DNA of 16,169 nt from Baffinella frigidus (Eukaryota > Cryptophyceae > Cryptomonadales > Baffinellaceae). Location of the stretch: NCBI GenBank assembly GCA_026770585.1, contig MU646358.1, forward strand, positions 323,548 to 339,716, in the 5' to 3' direction. Below the pieces are notes generated by a model. The model was not told the origin of the DNA. It ran no database searches and saw only the letters and a list, made by a program, of their open reading frames with translations. This document shows positions 1 to 6,680 of this stretch, piece after piece (the first letter of the stretch is position 1; each line of letters starts with the position of its first letter). Made by a program: the position numbers and the translations under genes.

Positions 1-99
1 ACACCCCAAACCCCAAACCCCAAACCCCAAACCCCAAACCCCAAACCCCAAACCCCACACCCCACACCCCAAACCCCAAACCCCAAACCCCAAACCCTA
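1..99. repeat. CCCCAAA heptamer array (telomere-like variant)
   Basis: About 13 tandem CCCCAAA units, with a few CCCCACA variants near 55-68, ending in CCCTACAAA. CCCTAAA is the C-rich strand of the TTTAGGG telomere; here the T is replaced by C in nearly every unit, so the array has been homogenised around the variant. The minus strand reads (TTTGGGG)n and should form G-quadruplexes. The array touches the window edge, so its full length is unknown. The C-rich strand is on + here and in the arrays at 1765-1954 and 2148-2170. No gene lies here. Confidence 0.9.
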
Positions 100-102
100 C
101 AA

Positions 103-570
103 ACTGCCGCCGTTCCTGCTAGAATCCGCGCACGTGATATCGCGCGTGGAGATGTCCGGGGGGCTTTCAGTCAACCGTCTGAGACGGTTGACTAAATTCG
201 GTAGTAAACCAACCTCTAGATCACTCAACCGTGGCGTGTCTCTGCGAACAGCCGCCGTTTCTTCTCGACTCTTCGGACGTGATGTCGCGCGTGGAGACGT
301 CCGGCGGCCTTTCAGTCAACCGCGCGGACGCGGAGGGTCTAATAAACGGACGCCAAAAAAACGTGGCAAACACCCCCGTAGTAACGACGATGATGCGGTA
401 CTAATCCAGGACGCGCCGCCGGACGTGACCCTCTAGAACGGTCCACTGTTGGAGCCATTGACCCCCTTTCCATTTTTTTCAACAGCCGCCGTTTCTTCTC
501 GACTCAGCGGACGTGATGTTGCGCGTGGAGACGTCCGGCGGCCTTTCAGTCAACCGAGCGGACGCGGAGG
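103..570 (+). repeat. Three direct copies of an ~88-bp repeat
   Basis: Copies lie at about 103-193, 247-335 and 481-570, separated by unrelated sequence. Each runs from a CAGCCGCCGTTTCTTCTCGA-like start through a GCGCGTGGAGACGTCCGG core to TTTCAGTCAACCG. Copies 2 and 3 are nearly identical; copy 1 is more diverged and ends in a perfect 12-bp hairpin (169-180 with 182-193, one-base loop). Short open frames cross all three copies, but nothing in their translation is recognisable. Function unknown; a dispersed repeat or decayed element is most likely. Confidence 0.75.
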
Positions 571-599
571 CGCTGCTCAAGGCGCCGCTTCGGAGGTTT

Positions 600-750
600 C
601 CTAGCTCTGTCCCACTTGATTCCGTCTCATCATTAAAATTATTTAGCCGTAGATGGACAGTCAATTTGTACTGGAGATCCTCTTTCAAAACTAATAATGA
701 CGGCTAAATGTTTTTAATAATGAGAAGAAATCTAGTGGAACAGGGCTAGG
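600..750. mobile_element. 151-bp inverted-repeat element (MITE-like)
   Basis: Arms 600-650 and 700-750 are inverted copies over about 51 bp with roughly ten mismatches; the outer ends read CCTAGCTCTGT and ACAGGGCTAGG. A 49-bp loop separates them. Size, long arms and lack of a coding frame fit a miniature inverted-repeat transposable element. A TA just inside each end would suit a TA target duplication, but no second copy or empty site is present to prove it. Confidence 0.65.
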
Positions 751-892
751 TTCCGGCCCGCCTCAGGGCCTTGATTTATCATGCAGAAAGCCTACGCTAG
801 CGGGTGGGTAAGCGGGTTTGCATCTGTGGAGGGCCATGCGTCGTTCAAGACCATTTTCGCACGAGGAGGTCAGAGGTTCCGCCCGGCCCGCC

Positions 893-1077
893 TCAGGACC
901 TTCCTTGGTCGGATAGCGAGGGGGCAAACGGATCTTTTTAATTAGGGTACGAATTCAAAATTTGGTACCAGTCGCGTCCAGTTTGTACTGGGCTTCAGCT
1001 CCCGATGGGAGCTGAAGGCAATAAATACCCGATCCATTTGCCCCCTCGCTATCCGAGCAAGGCTAGCGCTGCCTGAG
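893..1077. mobile_element. Inverted-repeat element with inner hairpin
   Basis: A GCGAGGGGGCAAA-centred block at 909-934 is repeated inverted at 1031-1055 with one or two mismatches; outer fragments (CTCAGG near 893, CCTGAG near 1072) extend the symmetry. Inside, 993-1003 and 1007-1017 form a perfect 11-bp stem (CTTCAGCTCCC) with a GAT loop. The GGCCCGCCTCAGG beside the left arm also occurs near 754-768 and in family F3, so this stretch is probably a mosaic of repeats. No coding content. Confidence 0.55.
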
Positions 1078-1690
1078 TTTTATTCTGGCTCGTCCTAAAG
1101 GCTTTCTATTCGCTCTTGTGTACTGAATTTCTGCTCTTGATGGACTCAGGGTTGGGAGGCGACACGCGAGAGCAGAAAGATAGTCTAGAGAGTCACCTAC
1201 CCAGAGTCATATATCACCGAGTATACAACGTATACGAAGATAAATACTTTTGAGGACGGGCCAGAATAAAAGTCGGGCAGAGCTAGACCTTACTATATTA
1301 TGCAGAAAGCGCGCCACGTCTTACCACGCCAGAGTCTTCGAAGGGGTCGCCACAAGTCAATTCCCCTGCAAGGCAGTAGTTTTCAAAAGTCAAACACCGT
1401 GTCCTGACACGGTTAAAAAAATTAACCCCCTCCTCCACTCTGGCGTGGCAGGACCAGCGTGCCGTCTTTGATTGGAAACGCTTCCAGCCCTGAGACCCTT
1501 TCCCAATGTCATGAAGTCAATTCCTGGTACAAAGAATCACAACGTCAGATCTTACAATACGGTCTTCGCACTTTAAAGGTCAACGGTTTTGGTTTTGTAC
1601 TATAATTGGCTTAGGAAAGGGCCTCACAGCTGGAAGCTTTTCTTCGACCGTGAGACATTCGTAGAGGGGGGGTGCGGGTTCTGCCATTCG
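1078..1690. other. No recognisable gene; one weak inverted repeat
   Basis: A 12-bp inverted pair (1324-1335 and 1437-1448, CCACGCCAGAGT) encloses an 8-bp hairpin at 1396-1413 (ACCGTGTC stem). ATGCAGAAAG occurs near 781 and 1300 but the flanks differ. The short open frame from 1250 resembles no family I know. I see nothing else supportable here. Confidence 0.4.
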
Positions 1691-1764
1691 AGGCTTAGGA
1701 GTGACCCCCCCCCCCCCCCCCGCCCTGTACTGATGGCCTGTGTCGTCCCCGCAGCCACAGGACC

Positions 1765-1954
1765 CTACACCCTAAACCCGAAACCCGAAACCCTAAACCC
1801 GAAACCCCAAACCCCAAACCCCAAACCCCAAACCCCAAACCCCAAACCCCAAACCCCAAACCCCAAACCCCAAACCCCAAACCCCAAACCCCAAACCCCA
1901 AACCCCAAACCCCAAACCCCAAACCCCAAACCCCAAACCCCAAATCCCAACCCC
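1765..1954. repeat. Interstitial CCCCAAA/CCCTAAA/CCCGAAA array
   Basis: The array begins with mixed CCCTAAA and CCCGAAA units, then has about 20 uninterrupted CCCCAAA units (about 1804-1943) and a degenerate end. The 12-bp sequence GCAGCCACAGGA occurs immediately before it (1751-1762) and just after it (1960-1971). Because the 7-bp unit contains no stop codon in any frame, long open frames run through it on both strands, with heptapeptide repeats such as NPKPQTP or GLGFGVW. These are not genes. Confidence 0.92.
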
Positions 1955-2030
1955 TGCACGCAGCCACAGGACGAAAGGGTACTTGAAGAACATGCCGCTG
2001 GTCAAGGCCCATCTCACGCGGGACTATCCA

Positions 2031-2072
2031 TAAGTTGACAGGCTGGATGTGTAGTACAAACCCGTCAACTTA
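2031..2072. repeat. Short inverted repeat TAAGTTGAC...GTCAACTTA
   Basis: A 9-bp perfect inverted pair (2031-2039 and 2064-2072) with a 24-bp spacer. TAAGTTGACAG recurs at 2191-2201. It may be the end of a small element, but no full copy is seen. Confidence 0.35.
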
Positions 2073-2147
2073 GGAGTGACCCCCCCCCTGCGCCCCCTGC
2101 GCCCTGCACTGATGGCCTGTGTCGTCCCCGCAGCCACAGGACCCTAC

Positions 2148-2170
2148 ACCCTAAACCCTAAACCCTAAAC
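2148..2170. repeat. Short CCCTAAA array
   Basis: Three CCCTAAA units, the canonical rather than the C-variant heptamer, stop abruptly at GGGGGG. The next bases (about 2176-2192) match GAAAGCGAGGTTTAATAA at 4271-4288. A 13-G run lies at 2221-2233. Confidence 0.8.
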
Positions 2171-2294
2171 GGGGGGAAAGCGAGGTTTAATAAGTTGACA
2201 GACACGACCGCTTCACACTAGGGGGGGGGGGGGCGTCGAGACCAGAGAGCTCAAGCAGCCCGTTACCACCCCGGAGGGTAGGTATGGGAACTAG

Positions 2295-2485
2295 CTACTG
2301 AAAAGCCACAGGGTGGGTTTCAAAAAGTAGCGGAACCATATGGTTCCGCTACTTTGGAGCCATTTTCACCTCAAAAGGCAATTTTCACCCCAAGGACGTG
2401 ACCAAAATTCGTCAAAAGGTAACCTACAAGTAATTTTAGTGTCGTGTCCAAGAGTTTTGAAACCCCCCCTGTGGCTTTGAAGTAG
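2295..2485 (-). mobile_element. 191-bp TIR element with perfect palindromic core, copy 1
   Basis: Ends CTACTGAAAAGCCACAGGG and its inverse at 2460-2485 form TIRs of about 28 bp. A perfect 32-bp palindrome (2324-2355, centred on CATATG) lies close to one end. The element is in inverted orientation relative to a second copy at 9220-9410 of identical length. Between TIR and palindrome the two copies differ at about 5 of 112 positions. No open frame of interest, so it is a non-autonomous element or a structured sequence of unknown role. No clear target duplication flanks this copy. Confidence 0.8.
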
Positions 2486-2653
2486 AGTGTCTCGTCCACT
2501 GGTTAACCCACTCGGTACCCCTAAACCCGAAACCCTGCTCGCAGCCACAGGACGAAAGGGGACTTCAAGAACATGCCACTTCTCAAGGCCCATCTCGCGT
2601 CGTGCTCCGAGCCAGTGTCAACAGGAGTCGTGTACTGAATTCGACCTTCAGTG

Positions 2654-2701
2654 TACAGGGGTGCATCGCGTATGATGTACCCTAGGACCACCGTAGGACC
2701 A
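2654..2701 (-). mobile_element. F1 decayed half element
   Basis: TACAGGGGTGCATCGCGTAT followed by CCCTAGGACCACCGTAGGACC is a diverged F1 left arm plus interior, in the reverse-interior orientation; the second arm is missing. Confidence 0.5.
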
Positions 2702-2796
2702 CACGGCGCATCCCTCCTCGTGCTCTGACGCAGTTTCTACAGGATTCGTGTATTGGGTCTCTCTTCGTGCGCCGAGCTATGTCGCGATATGGAGAG

Positions 2797-2877
2797 TGTG
2801 AGGACCGGGTCCGGGATGGGCCCGCCTCAGGGGAAAAGGGCTCCAAGGGTGAGTCCTATATGAGTAAAGGCATCACA
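2797..2877 (+). mobile_element. F3 element, 81 bp, with 5-bp target duplication
   Basis: The element starts TGTGAGGACCGGGTCC and ends AAAGGCATCACA, with GAGAG directly on each side (2792-2796 and 2878-2882). A second copy at 14405-14600 has the same ends and a different 5-bp duplication (GATGC), which fixes the boundaries independently. Short TGTGA/TCACA inverted ends, TG...CA termini and a 5-bp duplication resemble a solo LTR, but 81 bp is very short for one; a MITE making 5-bp duplications is the alternative. Non-coding. Confidence 0.75.
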
Positions 2878-3090
2878 GAGAGCCGCCCTTGGTCGTCCTC
2901 CGCCATCACGTTTGAGGACTAGGCTGCATCCCAGGACCACCGTAGGCCCACACGGCGCATCTCTCCTGGTGCTCCGAAGCAGTGACCACACCCGTCGTGT
3001 ACTAAATTAATAGAAATTCGACCTACAGAGGGGGGTGCGGACCATCCTGTATCCCAGGACCACCGTAGGACCCTCGGTACATGCCTGCTG

Positions 3091-3211
3091 TACAGGGGTA
3101 CCTCGCTCGTAAGAAACCGCCTCCTCTTAGGACCCTACAGTAGGCCTGTGCCTAGGGTCCTAGAGTAGTCCTGGGGGGGGGGCGGTTTCTTATGAGCGAG
3201 GTACCCCTGTA
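3091..3211 (+). mobile_element. F1 element (121-bp MITE), full length
   Basis: Reference-type copy: TACAGGGGTACCTCGCTC left end, GAGCGAGGTACCCCTGTA right end, arms of about 45 bp that include a poly-C/poly-G block and CCTAGGACC, and a short asymmetric middle (CTACAGTAGG...CTAGGGTCC) that gives orientation. The terminal TA is the target duplication, as shown by nested copies elsewhere in the window. TA duplication is typical of Tc1/mariner-type transposases; none is encoded here. The whole unit can fold as one hairpin. Confidence 0.9.
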
Positions 3212-3364
3212 GGGTCGGAGGGTCTCTCCTCGTGCTCCAAAGCAGTGTCCACAGGCGTCGTCTACTGAATTCGGCCTACAGGGGGGGTGAGGACTCGCCT
3301 GTCATAGGCCAAGCGCTCTCCCGAGGCGGGCCTATCCCTGGCTACTCCGCACAGGAATCCCTTT

Positions 3365-3617
3365 TAAGTTCCCCGTAGGCGAGTGGCGCTGAGGGTAGTA
3401 TCCCTCAAGTGCCCAGTACAGGGGTACCTCGCTCATAAGAAACCGCACCCCCCCCTAGGACCATCATAGGGCCCTAGGCATGGTCCTACTGTAGGGTCCT
3501 AGGGAGTGGCGTTTTCTTATGAGCGAGGTACCCCTGTAGGCGCATACACCCTACGGTAGGGTCGCAGGACCTGCCTAGGACGAGGTAGGGTGAATATTCA
3601 CCCTATGGGCACCTAAT
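3365..3617 (+). mobile_element. F2 element interrupted by an F1 insertion
   Basis: TATCCCTCAAGTGCCCAG (about 3399-3416) is the F2 left end; the rest resumes at 3537 as TAGGCGCATACACCCTACGG and runs to a decayed right end near 3617. Removing 3417-3536 restores the GAG-TA-GGC junction seen in the uninterrupted F2 copies at 3969 and 14483. A 20-bp perfect palindrome (3586-3605, centre GAATATTC) replaces the GGGTCAAATTTGACCC-type palindrome of the other copies. Upstream, 3365-3398 holds TA-rich and GC-rich scraps without a clear identity. Confidence 0.75.
3417..3538 (-). mobile_element. F1 element inserted in F2
   Basis: Full-length F1 in reverse orientation (interior GGCATGGTCCTACTGTAGGG). It sits at a TA inside F2 and duplicates it, which gives direct evidence of the 2-bp target duplication. 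The arms differ slightly (CCGCACCCCC on the left, GTGGCG on the right). Confidence 0.88.
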
Positions 3618-3843
3618 GGATACCTCGCTCATGGTGTTCCCTAGGACAAACGTAGTACCGTGGATAGGCTTGATGTAGGGTCCTAGGTGGGTACGCGTCT
3701 TGTGAGCGAGGTACAGGGGTACCTCGCTCATAAGATAGTGCCCCCCTCCCTAGGACCACCATATGGCCCTCGGTATAGCTCTACTGTACGGTCCTGGGGG
3801 GGGGGCGTTTTCTTGTGAGCGAGGTACCCCTGTACCCCATGTA
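3614..3843 (-). mobile_element. F1 element (decayed) split by a younger F1
   Basis: The left part, 3614-3713, has a degenerate terminus (TAATGGATACCTCGCTCAT) and ends GTGAGCGAGGTA. The final CCCCATGTA resumes at 3835. Excising 3712-3833 rebuilds GAGCGAGGTACCCC, the normal F1 right end. The older copy was therefore hit at the TA of its own terminal GGTACC. Confidence 0.7.
3712..3834 (-). mobile_element. F1 element nested in an older F1
   Basis: Full-length copy (123 bp) in reverse orientation. The interior has drifted (CATATGGCCCTCGGTATAGC) and the right arm reads CTTGTGAGCG. It was inserted at the TA of the GGTACC end of the surrounding copy. Confidence 0.85.
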
Positions 3844-3968
3844 GATCCAAGGACTGAGTTAGGGAGCCCCAGAGAGTTAGGGGGTCCCAGAGGGTTCCCA
3901 ACTCGATAGTAAACTGTGTATTTGAGCTTCAGACGAATTCTCCGCCCGGCCGCTACTCAGCCTCAACG
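3844..3968. other. Unique spacer
   Basis: Contains two imperfect GAGTTAGGG-type repeats (3856-3890) and no recognisable feature. Confidence 0.3.
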
Positions 3969-4073
3969 TATCCCTTAAGTGGCCAGTAGGCGCATACGCC
4001 CTACCGTAGGGCCCTAGGACCTGCCTAGGACCTCTTGCGGGTCAATTTTGACCGGCTGGCCACTTAAGGGATA
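3969..4073 (+). mobile_element. F2 element, complete (105 bp)
   Basis: TATCCCTTAAGTGGCCAG and its exact inverse CTGGCCACTTAAGGGATA form perfect 18-bp TIRs. The interior carries three small palindromes (CCCTACCGTAGGG, CCTAGG pairs, GGGTCAATTTTGACC). TA is the probable target duplication, supported by the copy nested in F3 at 14483. Non-coding and hairpin-forming. Confidence 0.88.
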
Positions 4074-4140
4074 CAGGGGTACCTTGCTCATAAGAAAGTG
4101 CCTCCTCCTGGACCTTACAGTAGGGCTATGCCTGGGGCTG
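4072..4140 (+). mobile_element. F1 left end only, abutting F2
   Basis: TACAGGGGTACCTTGCTCAT starts on the final TA of F2, so F1 used that TA as target. The arm and part of the interior (TACAGTAGGGCTATGCCTGG) are present; the right arm is gone. Reverse translation gives HFLMSKVPLY, which drives the spurious open frame 4014-4418 on the minus strand. Confidence 0.75.
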
Positions 4141-4440
4141 TCTGACGGGAAAAAAAACGCACGTACCTGAAAGTCACCTGAAAGTCGTCCCCCCCCCCAC
4201 CCAAAGCGGACGTGGAGAGGTCTACTCCCTACAGCAAGCTGGGATCCCTCTGGGAGTGTCTGTCGAGTTTGAAAGCGAGGTTTAATAACCCCCCCACCCG
4301 ACCCCCGGACGTGGAGACAGTCAGCAAGACGTAATTTGTGTAGTAAAAAGGCGGTCACATTTTTTTTACTAAGCTCCATAAGAAACGAAACAGGGGGACA
4401 AAAAATCTGTAGATCCAAGCGAACAGACTAGGGCAGCGGT
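4141..4440. other. No gene; poly-C runs and short repeats
   Basis: Contains a tandem TGAAAGTCACC/TGAAAGTCGTC pair (4161-4182), two poly-C runs, two CGGACGTGGAGA motifs (about 4207 and 4307) recalling the repeat at 103-570, and GAAAGCGAGGTTTAATAA (4271-4288) shared with 2176. CCATAAGAAACG near 4376 may be an F1 remnant. Confidence 0.35.
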
Positions 4441-4488
4441 TGGGTGAGGGCGCAAGACATCACACGATCCTGGGAGCGAGATATCACG

Positions 4489-4891
4489 ATGCCCGCCACG
4501 GGCCACTCCCTGGGGCACACGCGGTCGTTCTTTGTGGGGCAGGCTTTCCATCATGGCGGCGACAGCGGAGCACACGCCAAGGCGAATGCCAACACCAAGA
4601 ACACCACGGAAAGAAGGGAGGCGCCTCCCGTCAGCACGTTCTTCCCGAGGCAGGCTCTCTCTGCTCTCGCGCAGGCAGCAGCGCGCGCGCGCTCTGCTCT
4701 CTCAGGTAGGAAGCATGGTATGTGAAGAAGCAACTTCACGCTTAGCAGGGATCGCTCAGGCATAAACTCTGAACCCTAAACCAGGCACATTGAGAACGAG
4801 CTTGCGCGCTCTCTCTGATCTATCAGGCTTCAAGCGTGGGGTTGCTTCGTCACGTGCCGCATACGTTTCAGAAGCTTTGGCCTGCGTGTAG
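4489..4891 (+). CDS. Weak candidate two-exon small gene, unknown product
   Basis: ATG at 4489 opens a frame that reaches a splice-donor-like CTCAG/GTAGGA at 4705/4706. An acceptor-like CTGATCTATCAG/G at 4826/4827, with pyrimidines upstream, resumes in compatible phase and ends at TAG 4889-4891. The 121-bp intron would give a protein of 93 residues beginning MPATGHSLGHTRSFF, rich in Ala, Ser and Arg, without a motif I can name. The basic, Ala-rich second half could suit a targeting peptide, but that is guesswork. The GC-rich composition alone makes open frames likely; several other frames are open here. Splicing evidence is only two plausible sites with matching phase. Confidence 0.22.
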
Positions 4892-4956
4892 CGCGGCGCG
4901 GCACCGCCCGCTGCTCATCGCCATGTGGGAGGATTTATGGGGCTATGCTCTCCCTT

Positions 4957-5051
4957 GAGAATGAGAGCGAGCGAGCGAGCGAGAGAGCGAGCGAGAGAGA
5001 GAGGGAGAGAGAGAGAGCGAGAGAGCGAGATAAAGACAGAGAGAGAGAGAG
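4957..5051. repeat. GA/GCGA-rich simple repeat
   Basis: Purine-only tract of GAGC and GA units on the + strand (pyrimidine on the other), degenerate and about 95 bp long. The Leu/Ser/Arg-rich open frame across it on the minus strand is an artefact of the simple repeat. A shorter CT tract lies at about 5600-5634. Confidence 0.9.
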
Positions 5052-5063
5052 CCCTCGGCGTGT

Positions 5064-5340
5064 GAGAGGCAATGCGAGGCAACTCTGAGAAGAGGGCAGG
5101 GTGTGGAGTCAGTAGCGGGCAGGGCAGCAGAGTGGGGCCGGCACGGTGTGGTGTCGTGCGTCGAGTCGAATACAGTGCAAGCAGTATCGGAGCCATCCGA
5201 GAGCCAGAATACAGTGAAAGCACCTACACGTGTCTCGAGGCGTCTCGCGCGCTAGTGCTCCCGAAGCAGTATCGGGGCGCATTCGAGAGCCATGCACCCT
5301 CGGCGGCACCCTGCCACACTCTTGCCCGGTAGCCTTAGAT
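5064..5340 (+). repeat. Short direct repeats, no gene
   Basis: AGCAGTATCGG...CGAGAGCCA occurs at about 5181-5207 and 5266-5292. GAATACAGTG(C/A)AAGCA occurs at about 5168 and 5210. Open frames are present on both strands but none is recognised. Confidence 0.45.
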
Positions 5341-5894
5341 CTACGTACTTAGCGCTGGCACACGCTCTTTTCAAACGCCCATGGAGGAACCTGTATGGTC
5401 CGAGGTAGCTACCGCACCGCACAGTGCGCTCAGAGATCCATGGCGTGAGGGCGGTGCATCTAGTCACCCACAGCCACACAACTGATGAAGTGGTTTCGGG
5501 TCTGTTGGTTGTCGATAAAGATGTCACTCTCTTGCTCCCCACCGCCCAGCCCACGGAGACTCCCCCGTACGACTGTGGACTAACCCGCACCGGATTTGGC
5601 TCTCTCTCTTTCTCTCTCTCCCTCTCTCTCTCTCAATTAGAAATTCAGGACACGCACCGCCTTGAGGTCCTACAGTAGGGCTAGTCCTAGGAGCATAGGA
5701 CCAACCTAGGGACGGTGAACGTCCTCAATTTCGAGTACGGAAACTGCCCCATACGACTGTGGACTAATCAGAGAGACTTTCCTCCACGTGACGCCTTATT
5801 GGCCAATGCTTGGCTTTCCGCGGTCGCATGAGCTTTTGTACAGCTTTCCGCGGTCGCATTATCGATACCAACATCCCCCCAGTCGGATACTTGG
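5341..5894. other. No recognised gene; two small direct repeats
   Basis: CC(G/A)TACGACTGTGGACTAA occurs at about 5566 and 5748. GCTTTCCGCGGTCGCAT is repeated exactly at 5813-5829 and 5843-5859, a 30-bp period. The open frame 5424-5678 (with VHLVTHSHTTDEVVSG) reads protein-like, but I cannot place it and it runs into the CT tract. CCTACAGTAGGGCTAGTCC near 5670 resembles an F1 interior without arms. Confidence 0.35.
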
Positions 5895-5947
5895 TACAGA
5901 GGTACCTCGCTCATCAGAAAGCGCCCTCCCCTAGGACCCCACAGTAC
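5895..5947 (+). mobile_element. F1 left half, truncated
   Basis: TACAGAGGTACCTCGCTCAT, then AGAAAGCGCCCTCCCCTAGG and CCCCACAGTA, is a recognisable F1 arm that stops in the interior. No right arm follows. It gives the FLMSEVPLYQ peptide on the minus strand. Confidence 0.7.
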
Positions 5948-6265
5948 ACACTGTAGTGACCTGGCGTGACAGGGGAGAAAGCATTGAAACATTGCTCAGT
6001 CCCGCATCTTTCCGACTGAGAATTCCCAAGTTTAGGAAAAATGATTGGAGCAATTGGCGCTTTCATTCGACCGAGTAACAGCAACCCAACGACACCTTCC
6101 CGTTTTTGGTGTAGGCCCAAAGCCTTCATCAACCACGTTTCTGACGGGCCTGGAAAAGGATTTGGGAACTGCTCCAGTAGAATTCTAACAAAGAAACTGC
6201 CACTACCCATTTTGAGGGAGACTCGCCAGGGTTCACCCGCCAGAACCCGGTAAACCGGTCGGCGA
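5948..6265. repeat. Region with a ~55-bp dispersed repeat (6152-6206)
   Basis: 6152-6206 matches 10314-10370: GGAAAA...T(T/C)TGGGAACTGC(T/A)CCAG...AAGAAACTGCCACTAC. On the minus strand both copies are open and share the pattern SGSF..R..L.QFP, within frames of 120 and 111 codons. This may be a decayed coding element, but no family is recognised. Confidence 0.4.
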
Positions 6266-6415
6266 GGCAATCTCATCGGAAGACGGTTTTAATTTAAAAC
6301 TTTTGATTCAGTGAAAATTACTACACGAATGCTTTAATATTACTATTAAAACCCATTATGTGTAGTAAATTTCATTGCCAGAAAGTTTTAAATTAAAATC
6401 GTTTCCCTATGAAAT
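6266..6415. mobile_element. AT-rich inverted-repeat element (MITE-like)
   Basis: Arms of about 50-60 bp (about 6270-6330 and 6354-6414) pair through TTTTAATTTAAAACTTT and AATTACTACAC blocks around a ~23-bp loop. It is much more AT-rich than its surroundings, which suggests a foreign insert. A possible decayed relative lies near 10665-10725 (AATCTCGTTTTAAATT and GGGAAATCCCCTG). Confidence 0.6.
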
Positions 6416-6454
6416 CCCCTGATCCCTCCCGTGAAGCTGAAATTCTGAATTTTC

Positions 6455-6513
6455 CACTACGAGGCTCGTAGTGACCCTTCTGAATGTTCCAGGTACGAGG
6501 CTCGTAGTGACCC
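6455..6513. repeat. Tandem hairpins, TACGAGGCTCGTAGTGACCC twice
   Basis: The 20-bp sequence occurs exactly at 6458-6477 and 6494-6513. The first lies in a perfect 9-bp stem with a one-base loop (6455-6473); the second keeps a 6-bp stem. The arrangement recalls paired protein-binding sites or element ends; role unknown. The next ~160 bp (6514-6680) hold nothing I can identify. Confidence 0.6.
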
Positions 6514-6680
6514 ACTCGAGGCTGGAGATGGGACTATTTTGTAAATGTGGTAAAAAGATCGGGGCGCTGTGACACCCCAGTGTCCACCACCTTTAGGACC
6601 TTAAGGCTTGATGCAACCCCGCCATAGCGGGTCTTCTGACACTTCCGTGGAAAGTTCCGTAGATCCTAAGTTTAGAAGGC

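Larger units (their letters stand above)
1694..2159 (+). repeat. Duplicated ~90-bp flank of telomere-like arrays
   Basis: The unit CTTAGGAGTGA + poly-C + CGCCCTGTACTGATGGCC ... GCAGCCACAGGACCCTACA + CCCTAAA occurs at 1694-1780 and 2069-2159. The poly-C run is 17 in the first copy; in the second it is broken by TGCG. Both copies lead directly into heptamers, a long array in the first and three units in the second. A companion right-hand unit (GCAGCCACAGGACGAAAGG ... AAGGCCCATCTC) lies at 1959-2020 and 2540-2600. Arrays and flanks therefore move or duplicate as a module. Confidence 0.75.
2600..3300. repeat. Dispersed fragments of a ~110-bp repeat among MITEs
   Basis: A unit beginning CTCCTCGTGCTCCGAAGCAG, continuing GTCGTGTACTGAATTCG and CCTACAGGGGGGGTG, recurs at about 2608-2660, 2716-2760, 2962-3040 and 3225-3295. 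It is often preceded by CACACGGCGCATC and by F1-like pieces (CCAGGACCACCGTAGG near 2678, 2931 and 3050). The fragments look like decayed element copies interrupted by insertions. No gene is seen in this stretch. Confidence 0.55.

Noticed and set aside
1-99. True chromosome end at the window start
   Set aside because: Orientation is right for a left telomere, but the unit is mostly the CCCCAAA variant, similar arrays lie internally at 1765 and 2148, and the window edge is arbitrary.
1589-2038. Long open frames with NPKPQTP or GLGFGVW heptapeptide repeats across the heptamer array, both strands
   Set aside because: A 7-bp unit without stop codons is open in all frames; translation repeats every 21 bases. 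There is no independent coding signal.
4915-5223. Ser/Leu/Arg-rich minus-strand open frame
   Set aside because: It is read from the GA-rich simple repeat and its flank; low-complexity artefact.
6041-6276. Open frames at 6041-6253 (+) and 5914-6276 (-) as genes
   Set aside because: They cover a repeat also found at 10314-10370 and a truncated F1; no recognised domain. Kept only as a repeat with possibly coding ancestry.
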